This document shows, piece by piece, positions 6,537-13,858 of a DNA stretch of 22,525 nucleotides (the stretch's first letter is position 1; each line of letters opens with the position of its first letter). The notes below the pieces were generated by a model. It was not told where the DNA came from, searched no databases, and saw only the letters and a list, made by a program, of their open reading frames with translations. The translations under genes were made by a program, and so were the position numbers. Source of the DNA: JAGTQI01 sp038868115 (lineage in GTDB: Archaea > Thermoproteota > Bathyarchaeia > Bathyarchaeales > Bathycorpusculaceae); the NCBI GenBank assembly GCA_038868115.1, contig JAWBXA010000015.1, positions 1 through 22,525 on the forward strand, in the 5' to 3' direction.

Positions 6537-6759
6537 CTGGATTAAAAGGGCTTTGACGAGGCGAGTGCGGAACCGCGAAATCCCACCAGACCCAAGGCTA
6601 GTCATAGGCGTGAAATTCGCAGTAGCCATGACAATATGCCTATCAGCGCTTGAAGTCGCCCATTTGGCTTTTCTCGGCAAGTGGAACAGCGAAATCTTTG
6701 CCGCCATAACGGGCTTAACGGGCACGATAAGCGGCATACTAATCGCCCAGAAAACCTAG
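6529..6759 (+). CDS. Small two-helix membrane protein, holin-like
   Basis: The ATG at 6529 is preferred over an upstream in-frame start at 6472 because translation before it is unlike a protein and it overlaps the previous stop (ATGGATGA). The product has 76 residues: a basic cytoplasmic-type N-terminus (WIKRALTRRVRNRE), a membrane segment at about 24-49, a short polar loop (KWNS) and a second segment at about 54-73, ending in a short polar tail. Size and topology match small phage holins, and it lies just before the terminase genes. Archaeal head-tailed virus lysis is poorly known, so the holin label is a suggestion from shape and place only. Confidence 0.6.
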   Translation: MDDWIKRALTRRVRNREIPPDPRLVIGVKFAVAMTICLSALEVAHLAFLGKWNSEIFAAITGLTGTISGILIAQKT

Positions 6760-6778
6760 AGGGGAGGGGGAGGCGAAA

Positions 6779-7132
6779 ATGCCAAAATTTTCCCGTCCAT
6801 TTTCCATAAGCCGCAAAATCGCCCAACTAAAAGAAACAGTCAAACTTGACACCCAAAAGATTAGGGAGAAAATCCTCGATGAACTGCAAGCCATCTTCCA
6901 AAACGCCGTCAGCCTAGCAAAAGGCGAAACCACGGTGGACAAGCAGCCCCTAACAATAAAGGAACGCCAAGCATGGGCACGCGTAGCCGCCTACACCGCC
7001 CAAGTAATCCAAGGCATAGCAAAAGGCTTCGACGAACGCCAAATAGACGAAGACTTGGCTAAACTGGAGGAGCTCATAAATGAAGCCGCGGCAAAAACAA
7101 AAACTCAAAAGGCTGGAACAAGCGCTGGTTGA
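6779..7132 (+). CDS. Putative terminase small subunit
   Basis: A 117-residue, almost wholly helical protein directly before the large terminase gene, the usual place of the small subunit that recognises viral DNA for packaging. The ATG at 6779 follows a very strong purine-rich ribosome site (GGGGAGGGGGAGG, 6762-6774). Residues 10-50 are basic and helical; LTIKERQAWARVAAYTAQVI (about 58-77) is followed by an acidic helix (DERQIDEDLAKLEELINEA) and a basic tail. It overlaps the large terminase gene by 53 bases. I see no clear helix-turn-helix of the classic small-subunit type, so the call relies on position, size and helical character. Confidence 0.55.
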   Translation: MPKFSRPFSISRKIAQLKETVKLDTQKIREKILDELQAIFQNAVSLAKGETTVDKQPLTIKERQAWARVAAYTAQVIQGIAKGFDERQIDEDLAKLEELINEAAAKTKTQKAGTSAG

Positions 7133-8438
7133 AGCCGCCACACCGCCCATCCCCGCCGACCCAATAGAATTCTGCACCCAGATACTTGGCTTCCAGCCCA
7201 CGCCATACCAAGCAGACCTAATCCGCAAGTTCCAAACAAGCCAGTTCACAGCCGCCAGATGGTGCCGCCAAAGCGGAAAAACCCAAACCGTAGCCGCCCT
7301 ACTACTGCACTATGCGCTAACAAACCCAAACACGTGCATAGGCATTGTTGGACCAAGCTGGCGCCAAACAAAACACGTCATACGCCGAATAAACACGCTC
7401 CTAAAAAGGCTGCCACCATCCCTATATGAGAAACCCCAGCAAACAGCCATCCGCCTAAAAAACGGAAGCATAATAGAAGCTTATCCGAATAATCCTGAAA
7501 CCATCCGCGGACCCACACTCCACGTGGTCTACGCCGACGAGTTCAATTTTATTCCAAACGATAAAGACTTGTATGACGCAATACTGTTCACACTTAGCGC
7601 AACAAACGGCAAATTCATCTGCACAAGCACGCCGTGGCACACAGACAGCATCTTCTGGCGAATATGGCACGACCCAGCCTACAGCGACTACGCGAAAAGC
7701 CACGTCACCCACCAACAAGCCACAGAACCAAACGGACCACTGAAACACGAAATCCTCCAAAAAATAAGGCGGCAACTGGAAAACGACCAATGGCGATGGC
7801 AACGCGAAATGCAAGCCGAATGGGCAGAAGACCAAAACACATGGCTAACCCAGTCGCTAATAATAGCCTGCATCGACCCCACACTGGAATACACAGGCTT
7901 CCATGAAACACTGCAAGGCGAACTCTACGCCGGGCTAGACCTTGGCAAACACCAAGACCCCACCGCACTGGCAGTGCTAAAAGCGGAGGAAAACACGCTA
8001 AAGCTTGTGCACATGCACCGCTTCCCGCTTAAAACGCCATACGCCACAGTAATAGGCTACGTTAAAACGCTCTGCGGAAGATGGCAAACCATCCACAAAA
8101 TCTTAGTGGACGTGACAGGCGTAGGCGAATATATCCTAGAAGACATGCAAAACACCGGCATAAAAGCCGCTGAAGGCGTAAAATTCACAATGGAAACCAA
8201 AGAGCAGCTCGCCAACAACCTAAAACAGTTGATGACGGAAAAACGCCTCAAAATCCCCTACGACCCAGAACTCATAGCGGAACTAAACACGGAACGCTAC
8301 CAACTAACAAAAGAAGGAAGAATACGCCTAACCCACCCAGAAGGCACAAAAGATGACCGCTTCTGGAGCCTAGCCCTAGCCGCATACGCAGCAAAAACCA
8401 AACCACAAACGCCAAACCTATGGATAGTGAAAAAATGA
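7080..8438 (+). CDS. Terminase large subunit (packaging ATPase-nuclease)
   Basis: A complete 452-residue large terminase, the motor that pumps viral DNA into the capsid and cuts it. ATPase domain: deviant Walker A RWCRQSGKT at about 60-68, Walker B HVVYADE at 148-154, and coupling motif CTSTP at 181-185. RNase H-type nuclease domain: LDLGKHQDP with Asp287, VDVTGVGEY with Asp344, and Asp425/Asp426 in DDRFWSLALAAY. All key residues are present, so it could be active. The ATG at 7080 has GGAGG at 7066-7070. The coding strand is unusually rich in A and C. It is coupled by ATGA at 8435 to the COG2401 gene. Confidence 0.93.
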   Translation: MKPRQKQKLKRLEQALVEAATPPIPADPIEFCTQILGFQPTPYQADLIRKFQTSQFTAARWCRQSGKTQTVAALLLHYALTNPNTCIGIVGPSWRQTKHVIRRINTLLKRLPPSLYEKPQQTAIRLKNGSIIEAYPNNPETIRGPTLHVVYADEFNFIPNDKDLYDAILFTLSATNGKFICTSTPWHTDSIFWRIWHDPAYSDYAKSHVTHQQATEPNGPLKHEILQKIRRQLENDQWRWQREMQAEWAEDQNTWLTQSLIIACIDPTLEYTGFHETLQGELYAGLDLGKHQDPTALAVLKAEENTLKLVHMHRFPLKTPYATVIGYVKTLCGRWQTIHKILVDVTGVGEYILEDMQNTGIKAAEGVKFTMETKEQLANNLKQLMTEKRLKIPYDPELIAELNTERYQLTKEGRIRLTHPEGTKDDRFWSLALAAYAAKTKPQTPNLWIVKK

Positions 8439-9907
8439 AACACCCATGCGAGTTCTTCAAAATCCATGTCATAAAACGCCGATATGACCAAAAAACCGGC
8501 AAATACATCATAAACATAGCCTACATAGCAGCTCCACCAAAACCAACAGAACGCGTCCTAACAGTGGCAGAAGCCTTCGGACTAGGCATAGACCAACAAC
8601 AAAAATTCACAGTCTACGACGACGTGGAACTGAAAATCGAGAAAGGCGACATAGTCTACATAACAGGCGAAAGCGGAAGCGGAAAAAGCACCCTCCTAAA
8701 AGCCCTAGAAAAAGACATACGCCAACACACACGCCAAACCTGCATAAACATAAAAGCCATCAAACCACCACCAGACAAACCCATAATCGAAACCGTCGGC
8801 AAAAACTTCCAAGAAGCCCTCGAACTCCTAAGCCACGTGGGCTTAAACGATGCATTCCTATTTTTGCGCCCATACCGCCAACTAAGCGACGGACAAAAAT
8901 ACCGCTACAAAATCGCAAAAATGATCGAAAGCGGCGCCCAAGTCTGGATACTAGACGAGTTCGCATCAACCCTAGACCGAGACACAGCCAAAATAGTCGC
9001 CTACAACCTCCAAAAACTAGCCAGAAAAACATGCAAAACAGTCTTGGCAGCCACAACCCACATGGACCTATTCGAAGACCTAAACCCATCAGTCCACATT
9101 CACAAACGCTATGGAAAAGAAATAACAGTCCAATATTACCCAAACACGCCAGCTAAAGAATGCAGCCTCATCCGCGAAATGCGCATAGAAGAAGGCACAA
9201 CAGTCGACTACAAAGCCTTAAGCATGTTCCACTACCGCTCAGCCAGCCTACCCTCGCCAAGAAAAATTTTCGCCATAAAACGCGGAGACGAAACATGCGG
9301 AGTAATAGCTTACAGCTACCCACCGCCCACCATGTTTGGAAGAAGCCTCGTCTGGAAAGGCACCCTCAAACAACTCCAAAAAGAAGTGAGCACAATAACC
9401 CGCGTGATAATCCACCCAAAATACCGCACTATAGGCTTGGGCACAAAAATAGTCAAAGAAACCTTGCCATTGGCTGGCACACCTTACGTGGAGACTTTAG
9501 CCGTCATGGCAAAATATAACCCCTTCTTTGAAAAGGCTGGAATGCGGAAAATAGCCGAGACAAAACCGAACAAGCACTTGCGAGAAGCCATAGAAAAGTT
9601 AAACATGCTAGGCTTCAAACCATTTATGCTTCAAAACCAAAAGCATAACATCAAAAAAATAATGGAGGTTGGAAAAGAAAAAGTCATTGAAATCCTCAAA
9701 GAACTTTCAGAGAAAGGCAGCGTTTCAAGAAAACGGATAATCCCAACAAATAAAGCCTTCCCAACCCACACAGAGTTCATAGAAAAACTTGAAAAACTCA
9801 CCATTGAAGAGCTGGCAACAACACTAAGACGGCTAAGCTTCCTAGCCCAAACAAAAGTCTACCTTTTTTGGAAAACCCCTTTAAAACATAACACCAATCT
9901 TCATTGA
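8435..9907 (+). CDS. ABC-type ATPase fused to GNAT acetyltransferase (COG2401 type)
   Basis: About 490 residues, starting at the ATG that overlaps the terminase stop (an ATG at 8420 is also in frame). Residues counted from 8435: Walker A GESGSGKST at about 78-86, ABC signature LSDGQ at 150-154, Walker B WILDEF at about 171-176, and a switch His in TTH near 209. There are no membrane segments, so it is not a transporter subunit. A GNAT domain follows, with ITRVIIHPKYRTIGLGTKIV at about 321-340 carrying the acetyl-CoA loop (R-x-x-G-x-G). The last ~110 residues are charged and helical. This combination is known in archaea as COG2401, without an established role. Here it is tied to packaging genes. 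Confidence 0.85.
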   Translation: MKHPCEFFKIHVIKRRYDQKTGKYIINIAYIAAPPKPTERVLTVAEAFGLGIDQQQKFTVYDDVELKIEKGDIVYITGESGSGKSTLLKALEKDIRQHTRQTCINIKAIKPPPDKPIIETVGKNFQEALELLSHVGLNDAFLFLRPYRQLSDGQKYRYKIAKMIESGAQVWILDEFASTLDRDTAKIVAYNLQKLARKTCKTVLAATTHMDLFEDLNPSVHIHKRYGKEITVQYYPNTPAKECSLIREMRIEEGTTVDYKALSMFHYRSASLPSPRKIFAIKRGDETCGVIAYSYPPPTMFGRSLVWKGTLKQLQKEVSTITRVIIHPKYRTIGLGTKIVKETLPLAGTPYVETLAVMAKYNPFFEKAGMRKIAETKPNKHLREAIEKLNMLGFKPFMLQNQKHNIKKIMEVGKEKVIEILKELSEKGSVSRKRIIPTNKAFPTHTEFIEKLEKLTIEELATTLRRLSFLAQTKVYLFWKTPLKHNTNLH

Positions 9908-9968
9908 GAATCCATAAAACCTTTTTGAAAAACAAAACTAGGCTTACTTAAACCGCAGGTGCCCTTCA

Positions 9969-10178
9969 TTGAAGGCTGAATCAGCCATAGTAATTGCAGT
10001 AACCATATGTATATTCCTATCCTTTTACTTTTCACTCCTATCCTTCACCACAACTGAAGATTTGATGAAACAGCAATTTGTCCTTCTAGCTGCATACTCC
10101 CTACTATCTGGCATAATCATTTTCAGCTGCCTAATAATTTACCTAACAATGAAAAAGATTTTCACGAAAACAGCCTAA
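9969..10178 (+). CDS. Small two-helix membrane protein (uncertain)
   Basis: A possible 69-residue protein from a TTG start: membrane segments at about 6-27 and 38-61 separated by a polar loop (TTTEDLMKQQ), with a basic end (KKIFTKTA) that would lie in the cytoplasm. Strong amphipathic organisation favours a real gene, but there is no good ribosome site and no clear TATA box within 60 bases. It lies between the provirus genes and the host-like kinase, so it may be the last viral gene or the first host gene. Confidence 0.45.
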   Translation: MKAESAIVIAVTICIFLSFYFSLLSFTTTEDLMKQQFVLLAAYSLLSGIIIFSCLIIYLTMKKIFTKTA

Positions 10179-10226
10179 AAGGCTGTTCAAGCCTTATTGA
10201 CGCCGGAAACAAAAAGTAAACAGAGC

Positions 10227-10919
10227 TTAGAAGGATAGAAGCCAAGGCGCATAAAACCATGCCACAACTAGTATTAGGAAAGAAAGCAAAGGTACTGTAA
10301 CGTTGTCATCTATAGGGTTTGACTCAAAATGCTCAATGAGAGAAGAAGAAGCGCCGGCAATAGCCCCAGCCAACCCTAGAACTGCGGCGCCTACTGGAAT
10401 GGAGAAAACCGCCATGGCAAGGTTTCCCCACCACGATTTAGTCCTCCTTTTATAAATGGCATTACGAACCATCCCAGTCACGGCATCTCCAACAGACATG
10501 AAAAGCACGGGTAACACGCCAAGCCAAAGGTTTCCAGAAATAAGCCAGCCAAGGGCTATTATGGTGCCCCACATTATGCAGAAGGAGACCTCATAAGCAT
10601 TTTCCTCTACTTGAAACCAATACATTATTTTGCCCCGTCTGTGGGGTATGTAGAGAAAAACTGCCAACAAACAAGCCATTGTGAGAGGTAAAAAGGGTGT
10701 CTCAAAAGTAAATGGAACTAGAAAAGCCACAAGCCCCCCAGTTAAAATGTGTATAACCTTTCGATTATAGTAAACTGCGACATTATGTTGCACGTTACGC
10801 TTAGCCATCCACGCGTAAAGTCTCCGCGTTAAAATCTCAGCAACAAAAATAACCCAGACAAAAAGCAGTAAAGTTGCGACAACTTCTAGCATGGACACCG
10901 CAATAGGCATAGCGGACAC
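10227..10919 (-). CDS. CTP-dependent lipid kinase, dolichol kinase/DGK1-like
   Basis: A 230-residue integral membrane protein of the SEC59/DGK1/phosphatidate cytidylyltransferase-like superfamily, which uses CTP to phosphorylate polyprenol-type or diradylglycerol-type lipids. Signature elements: RKVIHILTGG at about 53-62, SVGDAVTGMVRN at 142-153, and RRTKSWWGNLAM at 158-169, the nucleotide-binding pattern of the family. There are about six or seven membrane segments. The start is GTG at 10919, with an ATG three codons in. In archaea the expected role is dolichol-phosphate supply for protein glycosylation, which fits the glycan locus to the right. It faces the provirus tail-to-tail, marking the likely host side of the boundary. 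Confidence 0.8.
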   Translation of the reverse strand: MSAMPIAVSMLEVVATLLLFVWVIFVAEILTRRLYAWMAKRNVQHNVAVYYNRKVIHILTGGLVAFLVPFTFETPFLPLTMACLLAVFLYIPHRRGKIMYWFQVEENAYEVSFCIMWGTIIALGWLISGNLWLGVLPVLFMSVGDAVTGMVRNAIYKRRTKSWWGNLAMAVFSIPVGAAVLGLAGAIAGASSSLIEHFESNPIDDNVTVPLLSFLILVVAWFYAPWLLSF

Positions 10920-10932
10920 AAATATATGGATG

Positions 10933-10951
10933 AACTTAAGTTAAACTTAAG
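10933..10951. repeat. AACTTAAG direct repeat upstream of lipid kinase
   Basis: AACTTAAG occurs at 10933-10940 and 10944-10951, each copy containing the palindrome CTTAAG. It sits 14 bases before the GTG start of the minus-strand kinase, where a promoter or operator is expected. The function is unknown and chance occurrence is possible. Confidence 0.3.
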
Positions 10952-11047
10952 CCTTTGCACTCTAACAACGGCCATGGAAAGCGTGAATGACACCATAAAG
11001 GGTAAGCCAAAGACACCTCAAAAATAAACTATGTAAATCATTGTTAG

Positions 11048-11121
11048 TGGGCCGGGCCGGATTTGAACCGGCGACCTCAGCCTCGTAAGGGCTGCGTCCT
11101 AACCAACTAGACGACCGGCCC
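11048..11121 (-). tRNA. tRNA-Val (UAC)
   Basis: The minus strand folds as a full cloverleaf: acceptor GGGCCGG (11115-11121) with CCGGCCC (11049-11055), D-stem GTCT/GGAC, anticodon stem CAGCC/GGCTG around loop CTTACGA with anticodon TAC, and T-stem GCCGG/CCGGC around TTCAAAT. The discriminator is A (base 11048). No intron is present and CCA is not encoded. It has isolated transcription between two protein genes. tRNA genes are common integration targets, but the viral genes end about 900 bases away with the lipid kinase between. Confidence 0.95.
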
Positions 11122-11165
11122 TTTCCATGTTTTTACATGTATGGATAGAGATAAATTAGACTTGT

Positions 11166-11172
11166 CTTATAT
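11166..11172 (+). promoter_or_regulatory. TATA-like element for ATP-grasp operon
   Basis: TTATATG lies about 20 bases before the ATG at 11188 and 28 before an in-frame GTG at 11200. The spacing would give a leaderless or nearly leaderless transcript and leaves open which start is used. Confidence 0.45.
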
Positions 11173-11187
11173 GAGAGTTGCGAGTTT

Positions 11188-12285
11188 ATGGGTGATGTTG
11201 TGAAAAGGGTCATGGCCACTGGAGCTGGTGGACCAGCCGGCGTAAATTTTGTAATGTCGCTTCGTCTCGCACCCGAGAAAATTTTTATCGTTGGAACTGA
11301 AGCCAACGCCCATTTTGTTTATCTTGCACCCGCGGATAGAACATACCTTGTGCCAAGAGCAGATAAAGCAGAATACATTGATAGGCTCAATGAGATAATT
11401 CGAAGAGAAAAAATTGAGTTTTTACATGCACAGACAGACTTGGAAGTTGCGGTTGTTTCTGAAAACCGAGAAAAAATTGAGGCAAACTTGTTTTTACCAT
11501 CTAAAAGAACCGTTAAAACATGTCAAGACAAGTTGGAGTCCACAGAAATTTGGCTAAAAAAGGGAATCCCAACAGCTAAAACTGTGAAAATATGCAGCGA
11601 AAAGGATGTGGCTAAAGCCTTTGAAAAGCTTGGAAGTCCTATATGGATTAGAGCTAGACACGGTGCTGGGGGCAGAGGAAGCACACCCGCCCACGATGAG
11701 GAGACAGCCATTTCATGGATTAATTATTGGAGAAAACGCGGTATGGATTGGGAGTTCATAGCCCAAGAACATTTGCCCGGAAGAAACATAGGTTTCCATA
11801 GCTTATGGAAGGATGGAGAGCTTGTGACCTCCATGGCCAGAGAGCGAATTGAATACATATACCCGCATCTTGCGCCTTCCGGTGTAACCGGCACACCGGC
11901 TGTTCAAAGGACAATTCATGACGACAACATAAATAAAATAGCAACGGAAGCCGTTTTGGCCATAGATCCGAAATTTAACGGAATAGCATGTGTAGACCTT
12001 AAAGAGAACAGGGATGGCGTTCCATGTGTCACCGAGATTAACGCCGCAAGAATGTTTACCACCTCATATTTCTTCTCTTACGCCAGCAAAGTCTTGCGTA
12101 AAGACTATTACGCTAACATTCCATACCTCTATGTGAAATTAGCCTATAAGGAAAGCATTCCAGAAATCCCAAAGTACAACATTCTACCCGAAAACATTTA
12201 CTGGATACGCCACATAGATGCACCAGCAAAACTAGTCAAGGACGGCAAAGTTTTAGGCGAAATGTACTGTTGGTGTGAACAATGA
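11188..12285 (+). CDS. ATP-grasp ligase, carbamoyl-phosphate-synthase-like
   Basis: A 365-residue ATP-grasp protein of the carbamoyl-phosphate synthase large-subunit-like group, which joins an acid to an amine through an acyl phosphate. N-terminal pre-ATP-grasp domain with ATGAGGPAGVNFV (10-22); ATP-binding region with RARHGAGGRGS (155-165) and QEHLPGRN (193-200); metal-binding VTEINAARM with Glu283 and Asn285. The C-terminal ~70 residues are less typical. It ends in ATGA over the start of a DUF354 gene, so the two form a unit. The substrate is unknown; such proteins are often found in surface-polysaccharide loci, where they may add an amino acid or similar group to a sugar. A GTG at 11200 is an alternative start. 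Confidence 0.8.
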   Translation: MGDVVKRVMATGAGGPAGVNFVMSLRLAPEKIFIVGTEANAHFVYLAPADRTYLVPRADKAEYIDRLNEIIRREKIEFLHAQTDLEVAVVSENREKIEANLFLPSKRTVKTCQDKLESTEIWLKKGIPTAKTVKICSEKDVAKAFEKLGSPIWIRARHGAGGRGSTPAHDEETAISWINYWRKRGMDWEFIAQEHLPGRNIGFHSLWKDGELVTSMARERIEYIYPHLAPSGVTGTPAVQRTIHDDNINKIATEAVLAIDPKFNGIACVDLKENRDGVPCVTEINAARMFTTSYFFSYASKVLRKDYYANIPYLYVKLAYKESIPEIPKYNILPENIYWIRHIDAPAKLVKDGKVLGEMYCWCEQ

Positions 12286-13265
12286 AAGTTTGGTATGACG
12301 CTTGCACTGGTAAGCACATGCGTTATGGCGTCGCCATAGCCAGAAAACTGCGTGGAAAGGGACACGAAGTTATATTGACAACACGAAAACATCCAGACAC
12401 AATTTCACTTGCAGAACTTTTGAATGAAAAAGTCATAGTCATCGGGAAGTATAACCCCAAATCATTATCCTCCAGACTCAAAGAGGGGCTACGGCGCCAA
12501 CTAGCGTTCTGCAAGATTTTCGAGCAAAACCCTCCAGGCGTTGCGATTTCTCATGGTTCTGTGGATCAAATACGAGTTGCCTTTGGTTTAGGGATTCCAA
12601 CAATCACAACCGTTGACACGCCATACGCTGACGCGGTGCACAGGCTTACATTACCCCTCGCAGACTTCATTGTTGCCTCTAAAGCCATCCCGAAGGAAAC
12701 CATACAAAAGTACAACCCTAAAGGGAAAATCATCCAATTTGATGGAGTGGATGAAGTTGCGTGGATTAGTGGCTTCAAACCAATCATCAAATATGATTTT
12801 GAGAAGCCGGTAATCGTAGTCAGGGAAATGGAAGAAAAGGCCGTCTATGCCAAAAAGAAGTTTTCCTCTATCAACCTAGCCAAGAAATTAACGAAGCTGG
12901 GCACCGTCGTTTTCCTCCCCAGATATCGTCGAAAGTCCATAAAGGGTTTAGTGATACCTAAAGGCTTTATAGACTCAGCAAGCCTTGTGGCACAAGCAGA
13001 CCTTTTCGTAGGGGTCGGCGGAACAATCACCCGGGAAGCGGCACTACAAGGAACACCAGCAATAGTCGTTAACATTTTTGAGGAACAATATGTAAACGAT
13101 TACTTGGCTGAGAAAGGTTTTCCCATATTTAAAGCGGACATCTCCTCCACTCTTGCATTGGCAAAGAAAATTTTGGGACAGAAATGGAACGTCCAAAATC
13201 TGCTGGCAAAACTTGAAAATCCTGTTAACGTTATATTAGACATCGCAGAAAGTTTGGCTAAATAA
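12282..13265 (+). CDS. DUF354 family GT-B-like glycosyltransferase
   Basis: A 327-residue protein of the archaeal DUF354 family, predicted to have a two-domain GT-B fold like MurG/WecB-type enzymes. The N-terminus is typical (MKVWYDACTGKHMRYGVAIA, then a strand HEVILTTRKH). The C-terminal half has the sugar-nucleotide-binding style loop DLFVGVGGTITREAALQGTP (about 246-265) followed by Ala-Ile-Val-Val. No membrane segments, so probably cytoplasmic or membrane-surface. It is translationally coupled to the ATP-grasp gene by ATGA. It converges with the acetyltransferase gene, sharing eight bases at their ends. The sugar and acceptor are unknown. Confidence 0.8.
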   Translation: MKVWYDACTGKHMRYGVAIARKLRGKGHEVILTTRKHPDTISLAELLNEKVIVIGKYNPKSLSSRLKEGLRRQLAFCKIFEQNPPGVAISHGSVDQIRVAFGLGIPTITTVDTPYADAVHRLTLPLADFIVASKAIPKETIQKYNPKGKIIQFDGVDEVAWISGFKPIIKYDFEKPVIVVREMEEKAVYAKKKFSSINLAKKLTKLGTVVFLPRYRRKSIKGLVIPKGFIDSASLVAQADLFVGVGGTITREAALQGTPAIVVNIFEEQYVNDYLAEKGFPIFKADISSTLALAKKILGQKWNVQNLLAKLENPVNVILDIAESLAK

Positions 13266-13779
13266 GTGGAAACCTCCTTCGTGCTTCAATAAACTCCTTT
13301 CTTCTTGCCTCATACTCAGCCCTTGTCATTATTGGTTTTGCAGGCACGCCCCTAACTACGGTGTTTGGAGGCACATCTCTTGTAACCACGCTTCCAGCAG
13401 CCACCACTGAATTTTCATGAACCGTGACGTTTGGAAGTATCGTTACACAACCACCAATAACCACATTGTCCTTAACTACGGACGGAGTTGGACATCGACT
13501 ATGAGGAAATTTATCATTAAGAAGACTCGTGTTTGGTCCTATGAAAACATTGTCGCCTATTTGACACTCGTTTGATATTGTCACATGGGCTTGTATATTG
13601 CAATTTCTCCCTATCATAACGTTTTTGCCTATGTCGCAGAAACTGCCAATACGAGTGCCGTCACCTATCCTTGTGTTATCGCCCACAACCACGTAGTTCC
13701 ACAGAACAACTCCCATGCCTACCTGCACGTTTTCGCCCAAAATTACACCCTTGCCCATTTTAGGCTTCAACATATCCAT
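13258..13779 (-). CDS. Left-handed beta-helix acetyltransferase, WbpD/WxcM-like
   Basis: A 173-residue hexapeptide-repeat acyltransferase. Imperfect [LIV]-G-x4 repeats run through residues 12-145 (VILGEN, VQVGMG, TRIGDG, TRIGSF, VMIGRN and so on), forming the left-handed beta helix of a trimeric enzyme. The loop FIGPNTSLLNDKFPHS and the end AAGSVVTRDVPPNTVVRGVP match acetyltransferases that N-acetylate amino-sugar nucleotides such as WbpD/WlbB. The C-terminal helix (EYEARRKEFIEARRR) is usual for the group. The start ATG at 13779 faces a shared palindromic promoter with the dehydrogenase-like gene, so the two may serve one sugar pathway. No aminotransferase for such a pathway is in the window. 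Confidence 0.85.
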   Translation of the reverse strand: MDMLKPKMGKGVILGENVQVGMGVVLWNYVVVGDNTRIGDGTRIGSFCDIGKNVMIGRNCNIQAHVTISNECQIGDNVFIGPNTSLLNDKFPHSRCPTPSVVKDNVVIGGCVTILPNVTVHENSVVAAGSVVTRDVPPNTVVRGVPAKPIMTRAEYEARRKEFIEARRRFPLI

Positions 13780-13805
13780 GCTTCTCCCCGCTTAGTTTGC
13801 CATGC

Positions 13806-13822
13806 CAAACTTATATAGTTTG
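13806..13822. promoter_or_regulatory. Symmetric bidirectional TATA region
   Basis: CAAACT-TATAT-AGTTTG is an inverted repeat with six-base arms around a TATA core. It lies 34 bases from the minus-strand acetyltransferase start (13779) and about 40 from the plus-strand dehydrogenase start (13859). A TATA box readable on both strands could drive both genes; the arms may also bind a dimeric regulator. Confidence 0.5.
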
Positions 13823-13858
13823 ACGCTCTAGGTCTCACTTGAAAAGGATTGACCTAAA

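Noticed and set aside
7455..7968. Several minus-strand open frames across the terminase gene
   Set aside because: They are rich in Val, Phe and Cys, lack ribosome sites, and are the mirror of the A/C-rich terminase coding strand.
9160..9519. Plus-strand reading frame inside the COG2401 gene in another phase
   Set aside because: Its translation is Arg/His/Asn-rich low complexity that comes from the A/C-rich composition; the COG2401 frame has clear domain motifs.
11048..11121. tRNA-Val as the provirus attachment site
   Set aside because: The host-like lipid kinase gene lies between the viral genes and the tRNA, no integrase is visible, and no second copy of the tRNA end is in the window.
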